From an uncultured Collinsella sp. (GTDB lineage Bacteria; Actinomycetota; Coriobacteriia; Coriobacteriales; Coriobacteriaceae): a DNA stretch of 10,894 nt. Made by a program: the position numbers and the translations under genes. Location of the stretch: the NCBI GenBank assembly GCA_958445895.1, contig CAUCTV010000040.1:1-10894 (forward strand). Direction: 5' to 3'. The number at the start of each line of letters is the position of its first letter. The first letter of the stretch is position 1. The notes under the pieces were generated by a model, which worked only from the letters and a program-made list of their open reading frames with translations, made no database searches and was not told the origin of the DNA. Positions 5,816-10,894 of this stretch are shown here, piece by piece.

Positions 5816-5974
5816 TCTTCGCTCGCGAAGCTCGCTGCGCGGCCACGTACCGTGTCCTTGCCGCCGGCTACGCCGCCGATAAAGAATAGGGACAGCGATG
5901 CTGTCCCCCTTCGCTCGCGAGCTCGCTGCGCGGTCACGTGCCGTGACCTTGCCGCCGGCTGTGCCGTCGATTGA
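5795..5974. repeat. Two tandem 91-bp units with terminator-like hairpins
   Basis: Unit 1 (5795-5885) and unit 2 (5886-5974) are similar along their whole length, both starting ATAGGGAC and containing TTCGCTCGCG, GCTCGCTGCGCGG and TTGCCGCCGGCT. Each opens with a hairpin on the + strand: GGACGGC-GAT-GCCGTCC and GGGACAGC-GAT-GCTGTCCC. One stem pair is G-C in unit 1 and A-T in unit 2, a compensatory change. Short ORFs here on either strand are repeat shadows. Confidence 0.8.
5881..5907 (-). terminator. Terminator of the XRE regulator gene (unit 2 hairpin)
   Basis: Read on the minus strand, GGGACAGC-ATC-GCTGTCCC (5907 down to 5889) is followed by TATTCTTT. It lies about 100 nt beyond the regulator's stop codon and has the form of a rho-independent terminator. 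Confidence 0.6.
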
Positions 5975-6007
5975 TTCGCTCACTGCGTTCGCTGATTGAT
6001 TGATGGA

Positions 6008-6256
6008 CTAATCCGTTTTCTCAGTCACACCAGTCATGAGTGCAGCGATTGTCATGTCGAATCCGTTAGCAATTTTACAGAGGTTAGAAAGACTGACATT
6101 TCTTCGTCCGACCTCTATCGAGGCGTAGTAAGACCTGTCCATGCCGATGCGATTCGCAAATTGTACTTGAGAGTAACCAGACTTTGATCTTAATTCTTTG
6201 CAGCGTAGACCAAAGGATCGTTGTAGCGGTGAGATATCCATGACAAAAAGAGTCAT
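6008..6256 (-). CDS. Small XRE-family (Cro/CI-type HTH) transcriptional regulator
   Basis: The product of about 82 residues is almost entirely one HTH_3 domain. Visible are the helix-1 region FGLRCKELRSKSGYS, helix 2 QVQFANRIGM, the recognition region DRSYYASIEVGRRNVS and the closing helix LSNLCKIANGF. It should bind DNA as a dimer in the cytoplasm; there is no ligand or protease domain. The start is uncertain: ATG at 6256 (82 aa), ATG at 6241 (77 aa, beginning MDISPLQRSFG) and TTG at 6277 are in frame, none with a Shine-Dalgarno. A TTATAC element (6270-6265 on this strand) ends about 9 nt before the ATG at 6256, which would suit a leaderless mRNA. It is divergent from the large surface-protein gene, and two perfect dyads lie in the shared region, so autoregulation and control of that gene are likely (inference). 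Confidence 0.82.
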   Translation of the reverse strand: MTLFVMDISPLQRSFGLRCKELRSKSGYSQVQFANRIGMDRSYYASIEVGRRNVSLSNLCKIANGFDMTIAALMTGVTEKTD

Positions 6257-6260
6257 GGAT
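6236..6260. promoter_or_regulatory. 9-bp perfect dyad over the XRE start codons
   Basis: ATCCATGAC (6236-6244) and GTCATGGAT (6252-6260) are exact inverted repeats around the 7-nt AAAAAGA. The two candidate ATG starts of the regulator (6241, 6256) lie one in each arm. It could be an operator or a hairpin hiding the start codon in the mRNA. Confidence 0.5.
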
Positions 6261-6297
6261 TGTTGTATAAAAGCCAACGGACTATATACAACAATCC
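6257..6297. promoter_or_regulatory. 13-bp perfect dyad between XRE gene and surface-protein gene (likely operator)
   Basis: GGATTGTTGTATA (6257-6269) and TATACAACAATCC (6285-6297) are exact inverted repeats separated by 15 nt. The left arm covers the candidate -10 of the regulator (6265-6270); the right arm covers the candidate -35 of the surface-protein gene (6285-6290). That is the expected place for an XRE operator acting on both promoters. Confidence 0.6.
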
Positions 6298-6314
6298 CAG
6301 TTAAGGCGCATAAT
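6285..6314 (+). promoter_or_regulatory. Candidate promoter of the CAP surface-protein gene
   Basis: TATACA (6285-6290, four matches to TTGACA) and CATAAT (6309-6314, five matches to TATAAT) are 18 bp apart. A leader of roughly 60 nt would follow, containing AAAAGGA (6361-6367) 13 nt before the ATG, a rather distant ribosome site. Confidence 0.4.
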
Positions 6315-6380
6315 TATCTCTATTGGAAAGCACTCTGATGCCCAGTCGGATAGGGCACGGAAAAGGAATGGAACAGCACA

Positions 6381-9300
6381 ATGACTCAGGGAAAGCATTT
6401 CGCTGCCGGTGGCGATCACTTCGCCGCACTGCCAAGCAAAAAGATTCACGCCCCGAAGGGGATCGCGCGTCTGACTGTCACTGCGGCGACCATGGCCGCC
6501 ATGACCGGATCGAGCCTCATCTCACCGTTCGCGGCATTCGCCCAGACCGGTGACGGGGGCACGCAGCACCCCGCCGTGATGTCGCCGATCGCCGCCCATG
6601 CCGGCGCGGCAGCCGGTACCGGCGCGAAATCCGCCGCACAGACTATCGCGGACCTGCAGAAGGCGGTCGACGAGGCGAAGGCGAAGGAGGACGCCGCCAA
6701 GGCATCCTACGATGAGGCCGCCGGTCCCTACAACGAGGCGGCTTCCGCCCGCGACCAGGCCAAGGCATCCTACGATTCTGCAGTCAGCGCCGGCACGGCA
6801 GCCGACCGAGCGGCAATGGACGAGTACGCCCGTCAGGTCGCAGAGGGCAAGGACGCCGCCGATGCCGCCGGCAAGGACCTCGAGCAGGCGAAGGCGGGTC
6901 TCGCAGACGCCAAGGCGGATGCGTCCGAGAAGGACGAAGCGTACCAGTCCGCCCTCAAGGCGGCCCAGGATGCCAAGGACGCCCTCGATAAAGCCAAGGC
7001 AGATGCCGTAAGCGCCACCCCGGAGGCAATCAGTGCCGTCGAGCAGGCCGTGCGCGACGCCCAGGCTGCCGTGAGCAGGGCACAGGCCGAACTCGACAAC
7101 GCCAACGCGACGCTTGCCGATGCCCAGTCCAAGCTGGTTGCGGCCCAGTCTGCAAAGGATTCCGCCGATTCCGTCCTCGCCGCAGCCCAGCAGAACAAGG
7201 ACACGGCGGATGCGAAGGCCGCAGCCGCCAGCGCCGCCTACGAGAAGGCGAAAGCAGACCTCGCCGCAGCGGAGGCCGGTGCGAGCGGTCCAGAGTATGA
7301 TGCGGCAAAACAGAAGGTCGCGGACGCAGAGGCAGCCCTCGCTGTCGCACGAGCGGCACAGTCCCAGTGCGAGTCCGAGCTCGAGCAGGCACAGTCCGCT
7401 GCGGCAACGGCACAGGCCGACCTGAATGATGCCCAGGCGTCCCTCTCCGTAAAGCAGCAGACCGCGGTCGATGCCGAATCCGGTGTGAACGCCGCCCAGT
7501 CCGCTCTCGATGCCGCGAACGCCGACCTCGATGCGGCCAAGCAGGCGAATGCCGACGCCGTCGCCAAGCTGGACGCCGCGAAGCAGGCTGTCAAGGACGC
7601 CGAGTCCGCCAAGGCAGCCGCCGACGTAGAGCTTGCGAACGCCAAGGCCGCAAAGGATACCGCAGACGCCGCCGTGACCGCCGCGCAGCAGAAGGTCGAC
7701 GAGGCACAGGCGAAACTCGATTCCGCCGACGCGCAGCTCAAGCAGGGAGCCATCGGCTTCTTCCGTGCCATGGGTGCCGATGACGCAGTCAACATCATCC
7801 TGAACGCCAAATATGCCGGAAAGACCGAAGTCGGCAACTCCAAGGACGCCACGTCCCTTGATAACATGCTCAATGCGATCAGGTGGATGAAGTCCGTCAA
7901 CGACTACCGCAAGTCGGTCGGCCTGTCCGAGCTCCAGGTCACCTACAAGCTCATCGCCGGTGCCATTGCGGATGCCAACTACAGTGACACCGTGCTCGAT
8001 CATGCCCGTCAATATGATTTTGCCGAAAACCTGGCATGGAATTACGGAATCGATCCGAGTGGGCAGTGGATCGAGCAGGAGAAGGGCTTTTTCGACAAGG
8101 CAACGGAGACCCTTTATGGAGTCACCGGTCTTGTCGGCAAGGATGCCTATGATTTCTACGCAAAGAACGGCGTCGCAATCAACCATTGGATTGCAAACAA
8201 CTGCCGCTGGGAGAACGGCAGCAGCGGCACCGTCGGTCATTACATGAACATCATCAATCCCGAACTCGCCGTTATGGGAATGGCAACCTGCACCAAGGGC
8301 ACCATGTCCGGGCTTCAGACGCAGTGCTACACCGCAGAGATCTCCGGCTGGTCCGGCTCCGGTTGGAACACGAACCCCATCTCCGTCGACGAGTACGAGC
8401 AAAAGCTGACCTCCTACATCGACGGTCTCAAGAACGCCAAGAGCGCACTCGACGCAGCCAAGGCCGATCTCGCCGCCAAGCAGCAGGCAGCCACCGACGC
8501 CGTTGAAACCGTCCAGCAGAAGCAGGTCGCAGCGGATTCCGCACAGGCAGGTATCGATGCCGCGAAGCAGGACGTCACCGATGCCCAGCGTGCCGTCGAT
8601 GCCGCAAAGGCCGATCTCGCCGCCAAGCAGCAGGGCGTCACGGATGCCCGAGCTGGGTTGGATGCGGCGAAATCGAACCTCGATGCCGCCAACGCGGCAG
8701 TCGTTACGGCAAAGTCGACCGTCCAGCAGAAGCAGGTCGCCTTTGATGCCGCCAACGCAGCCGTAACGACCGCACAGTCTAAGTTGGATTCCGCCAAGGC
8801 GGACACCGCTGCTAAGCAGCAGGGCGTGGACGATGCGAACGCCGACCTCGCGAAGTTCTTCCAGGACGTCGCCGACGCCAAGAAGGCGGTCGATACCGCA
8901 AAGAGCGTCCATGACGCGGCGGCAGCCGATCAGGTCGAGAAAGCGACAGTCCTCGCCGCCGCCAAGCAAAAGGCGGACGGCACCGCAAGCGCCCTCGCGG
9001 ATGCTCAGCGTGCCGTCGATGCCGCAAGGACCGGCACTGGCGTTGCCGCCGACAAGCTCACCGGCTCCCAGACCGATCTCGAGGACGCACAGTCGAACCT
9101 CGACATCCTCACCGGTCTTGCCGCGAAGCTCGCAGAGGCACAGCGGCGCGAGCAGGATGCAGTAAAGGCCGTCAATGACACCAAGGCCGCGCTCGATTCC
9201 GCGAAGGCGGATACCATCGCCGCCGAGTCCCTGGTCTCCGCCGCCGAGCAGGTAAAGGCGCAGGCAGACGCCAAGCTGTCGAAGCTGAACTCCATCGATG

Positions 9301-9737
9301 CCGGCGCGGCGATCGCTTCCGGCCATGATGTGAACGCGGATGACGCCCTCAACGCGCTTTTCGCCGCAGCAGTCGAGGCACGTGCCAAGGTCGCGCCCGC
9401 CAAGGCCATCCTGGACGAGAAGCAGGCCGCGGTGGACGGGCTCCAACCCGGCTACGATGCGGCACTCGCCGCCTACGAGCAGGCGAAGTCCGACCGCATC
9501 GCGGCAGAGCAGGAGCTTTCCGCCGAGATCGCCCGTCAGGAGGCGGAGGAGGCCGCAAAGAAGCAGGCGGCATACAGCCCGAAGCACCTCGCCGGCACGG
9601 AGACCGCCCAGTCCGGTAGCCTCGCCCAGACCGGCGACCGCGCGGGCCTCATCGGGGAGACGTTCGTCATCGGCGGCACCGTCCTCGTGGCGACCGGCGT
9701 CTTCCTCGACCGGAAGAAGCGCCGCGAGCAGATGTAA
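6381..9737 (+). CDS. Secreted coiled-coil CAP-domain surface protein with LAXTG sorting signal (SEC10/PgrA-like)
   Basis: The 1118-residue protein is exported and probably anchored to the cell wall. A long charged N-region and hydrophobic stretch (about 30-50) end at AAFA/Q, a likely signal-peptidase site after residue 54. Residues about 86-453 form an Ala/Lys/Asp/Glu-rich coiled coil. Residues about 456-665 are a CAP (SCP/PR1-type) domain with candidate tetrad residues H541 (LDHAR), E549 (FAENLAW), E565 or E567 (WIEQE) and H620 (GHYMNIINPEL). A second coiled coil spans about 671-1065. The tail has LAQTG at 1081-1085, a hydrophobic segment and DRKKRREQM: a sortase signal of the LAXTG type used by class E sortases in actinobacteria. 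Two arms of similar length around a CAP tip resemble enterococcal PrgA/Sec10, which block conjugative entry. Adhesion, or binding a host or bacterial ligand, is an alternative. Divergent from the XRE gene; the small secreted-protein gene follows after 65 nt. Confidence 0.88.
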   Translation: MTQGKHFAAGGDHFAALPSKKIHAPKGIARLTVTAATMAAMTGSSLISPFAAFAQTGDGGTQHPAVMSPIAAHAGAAAGTGAKSAAQTIADLQKAVDEAKAKEDAAKASYDEAAGPYNEAASARDQAKASYDSAVSAGTAADRAAMDEYARQVAEGKDAADAAGKDLEQAKAGLADAKADASEKDEAYQSALKAAQDAKDALDKAKADAVSATPEAISAVEQAVRDAQAAVSRAQAELDNANATLADAQSKLVAAQSAKDSADSVLAAAQQNKDTADAKAAAASAAYEKAKADLAAAEAGASGPEYDAAKQKVADAEAALAVARAAQSQCESELEQAQSAAATAQADLNDAQASLSVKQQTAVDAESGVNAAQSALDAANADLDAAKQANADAVAKLDAAKQAVKDAESAKAAADVELANAKAAKDTADAAVTAAQQKVDEAQAKLDSADAQLKQGAIGFFRAMGADDAVNIILNAKYAGKTEVGNSKDATSLDNMLNAIRWMKSVNDYRKSVGLSELQVTYKLIAGAIADANYSDTVLDHARQYDFAENLAWNYGIDPSGQWIEQEKGFFDKATETLYGVTGLVGKDAYDFYAKNGVAINHWIANNCRWENGSSGTVGHYMNIINPELAVMGMATCTKGTMSGLQTQCYTAEISGWSGSGWNTNPISVDEYEQKLTSYIDGLKNAKSALDAAKADLAAKQQAATDAVETVQQKQVAADSAQAGIDAAKQDVTDAQRAVDAAKADLAAKQQGVTDARAGLDAAKSNLDAANAAVVTAKSTVQQKQVAFDAANAAVTTAQSKLDSAKADTAAKQQGVDDANADLAKFFQDVADAKKAVDTAKSVHDAAAADQVEKATVLAAAKQKADGTASALADAQRAVDAARTGTGVAADKLTGSQTDLEDAQSNLDILTGLAAKLAEAQRREQDAVKAVNDTKAALDSAKADTIAAESLVSAAEQVKAQADAKLSKLNSIDAGAAIASGHDVNADDALNALFAAAVEARAKVAPAKAILDEKQAAVDGLQPGYDAALAAYEQAKSDRIAAEQELSAEIARQEAEEAAKKQAAYSPKHLAGTETAQSGSLAQTGDRAGLIGETFVIGGTVLVATGVFLDRKKRREQM
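8460..9027 (+). repeat. In-register DNA repeats inside the C-terminal coiled coil
   Basis: Near-identical segments recur within the surface gene: a 28-mer beginning AAGGCCGATCTCG at 8460-8487 and 8607-8634; a 23-mer containing CCAGCAGAAGCAGG at 8508-8530 and 8718-8740; a 28-mer with AGCGTGCCGTCGATG at 8580-8607 and 9000-9027 (one mismatch). Offsets are 147, 210 and 420 bp, all multiples of 21, so each duplication keeps the heptad register. Confidence 0.75.
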
Positions 9738-9745
9738 AAGCGAGT

Positions 9746-9779
9746 CGGGCGTTGGATATCGGCTAGTGTCCAACGCCCG
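9746..9779 (+). terminator. Perfect 11-bp hairpin between surface gene and secreted-protein gene
   Basis: CGGGCGTTGGA (9746-9756) pairs exactly with TCCAACGCCCG (9769-9779) around a 12-nt loop, 8 nt after the surface-gene stop. The following GTTTCATGG is only weakly T-rich. It may be a partial terminator or an mRNA 3'-end stabiliser that lowers expression of the next gene. Confidence 0.5.
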
Positions 9780-9802
9780 GTTTCATGGACAGGGAGATCG
9801 GT

Positions 9803-10447
9803 GTGAGAACAAAAGCTATTATCGTTGCGCTTCTGGTGTGCCTTTCGGCACCTCAACTTGGATGTGCCAGCGTTGCAAAGCAAGGAAGCGGCTCTACGGA
9901 AAGGGCCGCCACAGCGGTAAAGAATAAAGACAAAAAGAAGCCAAGCGAAGAAAAGGCGGCGCAAACCTCTAGAACCAAGACCGAGGAGAAGAAAGAATCC
10001 GACGACAAGGACCAGAAGTCCGATGACTCCAAGAAGGAGGATAACAAGTCTTCCGATTCCTCGAAGTCGGACAACAAGGGCGATTCCTCCCAGTCCAAGC
10101 AGAATTCCGGCAATTCGCAGAGTTCCGGCAGCAACAATTCCTCTTCCAACGGCGGCAGCCAGAAGAAGTGGGTTGCCGAGCAGGGCCACTGGGAGACAGA
10201 TTACAGCCAGGTTTGGGTGCCGAATGTGGTATATACGCGTCATGAACGTTACATTTGTAGTGCATGCGGTGCATCTTTCGATTCTATAGCCGCTTGGTCA
10301 GCTCATAGTGACGCAATGTGGGAACAAGGTCAAGACCATGGAGCATATATCAATGATTCGTATACTACCTCTGAGGACCAGGGACATTATGAACAGAAGG
10401 CTACGGGGCAGCATTGGGTCGTCGATGTTGCCGGTCACTGGGAATAA
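9803..10447 (+). CDS. Small secreted protein with Lys/Glu/Ser-rich linker and C2H2-like C-terminal domain
   Basis: I do not recognise the family. From GTG 9803 it has 214 residues; AGGGAG (9791-9796) is 6 nt upstream, so this start is preferred to ATG 9785 (220 aa). MRTKAIIVALLVCLSAPQLGC is a signal peptide. C21 could be lipidated, but Q18 at the -3 position makes a poor lipobox, so cleavage by signal peptidase I after ASVA is equally possible. Residues about 35-130 are a charged low-complexity spacer of Lys, Glu, Asp, then Ser, Asn and Gly. The C-terminal ~80 residues are folded-looking, with Trp-rich GHWE repeats at both ends (EQGHWETDY; VAGHWE) and YICSACGASF...W..H. C152, C155, H168 and H179 (C-x2-C-x12-H-x10-H) could bind a metal. 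It follows the surface gene by 65 nt in the same direction and is closed by a strong terminator, so the two are likely a unit. Confidence 0.75.
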   Translation: MRTKAIIVALLVCLSAPQLGCASVAKQGSGSTERAATAVKNKDKKKPSEEKAAQTSRTKTEEKKESDDKDQKSDDSKKEDNKSSDSSKSDNKGDSSQSKQNSGNSQSSGSNNSSSNGGSQKKWVAEQGHWETDYSQVWVPNVVYTRHERYICSACGASFDSIAAWSAHSDAMWEQGQDHGAYINDSYTTSEDQGHYEQKATGQHWVVDVAGHWE

Positions 10448-10488
10448 TGGACATCGTTCCTCTCCTCTTCCATTCGGTAAATGTTTAT

Positions 10489-10698
10489 TTATTTGTGGGC
10501 GGCCGGTTCGGCCGCCTTTTTTAGACGCCCAGTCTGGGAACAAACGATAGGAAAGCAATCAAACGAGAGGCCGTTCCAAAAGAATCCGGCGGTGCCGGAT
10601 GCTTCGGGCAAAACCTTCCGCAAATCGGTAAGGTCTTCCATCAACTTGTTCCAGCCCTCGCCCGGAGTCCGCTGCGCGGCAATGCAAACACTCGGCAT
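10489..10698 (-). CDS. Doubtful small ORF, possible gene remnant
   Basis: From the ATG at 10698 the minus strand encodes about 69 residues, including a natural-looking stretch TPGEGWNKLMEDLTDLRKVL and PEASGTAGFFWNGLSFDC. I recognise no family. Codon choice in the middle section is plausible for the genome. Against it: no ribosome site at normal spacing, an N-terminus made of CGCT-rich repeat DNA, and a C-terminus encoded through the terminator hairpin of the opposite gene. It may be the 3' fragment of a decayed gene. Confidence 0.2.
   Translation of the reverse strand: MPSVCIAAQRTPGEGWNKLMEDLTDLRKVLPEASGTAGFFWNGLSFDCFPIVCSQTGRLKKAAEPAAHK
10498..10522 (+). terminator. Strong intrinsic terminator after the secreted-protein gene
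   Basis: GGCGGCCG (10498-10505) pairs with CGGCCGCC (10509-10516) around a 3-nt loop and is followed by six T residues (10517-10522). It ends the accessory transcript 51 nt beyond the stop codon. Confidence 0.9.
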
Positions 10699-10763
10699 CC
10701 CTCGCATTCGCATTACCGCTCCGCTCTCGCTACAGCGAATCTCTAACACTCAGCATCCTTCGC
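10687..10763. repeat. Imperfect direct repeat in the CGCT-rich right-hand end
   Basis: AACACTCGGCATCCCTCGC (10687-10705) and AACACTCAGCATCCTTCGC (10745-10763) match at 17 of 19 positions, 58 bp apart. The whole stretch 10640-10894 is full of TTCGCT, CGCTACG and CTGCGCGG words, similar in flavour to the tandem units at 5795-5974. Apart from the doubtful minus ORF I see no gene in 10523-10894. Confidence 0.4.
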
Positions 10764-10894
10764 GTTAAAAATTCGCTTCCGCTCACGGTCTTCGCTGACA
10801 CTACGACACCGCGAAGCCTTTCGCTCGAAACGAGGCCTCTCATTTCGTGTCTACGCTACGCTCCGCCCAATCGCCGTTCCGGTGATTGCAAGAT

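Noticed and set aside
5732..5983. Short ORFs on both strands over the tandem 91-bp units
   Set aside because: Composition follows the repeat, and the hairpins explain the sequence better than coding does.
6323..6553. 76-codon ORF overlapping the start of the surface gene
   Set aside because: Out of frame with a gene that has clear signal-peptide and domain evidence; Arg-rich shadow composition.
6550..6575. Second copy of the tRNA-Arg 3' end (attR) around GGGGGCACG
   Set aside because: Only about eight bases match and they lie inside the surface-protein coding sequence; chance similarity.
6522..9773. Minus-strand ORF of 1083 codons opposite the surface protein
   Set aside because: The Gly/Leu/Arg-rich, repetitive product is a mirror of the Ala/Asp/Lys coiled coil; the sense strand has signal peptide, CAP domain and sorting signal.

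Overview
The window looks like chromosomal DNA of a gut actinobacterium of the class Coriobacteriia, most likely Collinsella or a close relative. This rests on the gene set (a HypA maturation protein beside an Fe-S flavoprotein, and a complete mannose-type PTS with its ManO/DUF956 partner), the high-GC codon use, and the LAXTG-type sorting signal. The genus is an inference; no rRNA is present.

Left part, 1-5086: ordinary metabolic genes on the + strand. The window opens inside a flavin- and NAD(P)H-dependent oxidoreductase with a C-terminal [4Fe-4S] domain (1-903), followed by hypA (TTG start, 1000-1428). A 375-nt AT-rich leader with a cre-like site, paired GTTTAAACAAA elements and a TATACT -10 precedes the PTS operon: EIIAB (manX, 1804-2793), EIIC (manY, 2812-3630) and EIID (manZ, 3647-4567). 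A strong intrinsic terminator (4624-4669) lies immediately before manO (4688-5086), so manO is probably made by readthrough. These four genes together should import and phosphorylate a hexose such as mannose or glucose.

Middle part, 5087-6380: almost no protein but unusually rich in structure. It holds (a) a 200-bp array of seven 15-mers in strictly alternating orientation with a 61-62 bp period, (b) tRNA-Arg(CCU) with its own terminator, (c) an AT-rich stretch with five CCATTTTG-type motifs spaced at multiples of 21-22 bp plus two DnaA-box-like 9-mers, (d) two tandem 91-bp units whose terminator-like hairpins show a compensatory base-pair change, and (e) a short XRE regulator gene on the minus strand with two perfect dyads at its start.

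Right part, 6381-10447: accessory-type cargo downstream of the tRNA gene. A 1118-residue secreted, LAXTG-anchored surface protein carries a CAP domain between two long Ala-rich coiled-coil arms, an architecture like the enterococcal surface-exclusion proteins PrgA/Sec10. It is followed by a small secreted protein with a Lys/Glu/Ser-rich linker and a C2H2-like C-terminal domain, closed by a strong terminator (10498-10522). The XRE dyad overlaps the predicted promoters of both the regulator and the surface gene, so the three genes may form one regulated module. The last ~370 nt contain only a doubtful minus-strand ORF and CGCT-rich imperfect repeats. The best candidates for something undescribed are the structured repeats at 5112-5311, 5598-5764 and 5795-5974, and the XRE/CAP-stalk/secreted-finger module.
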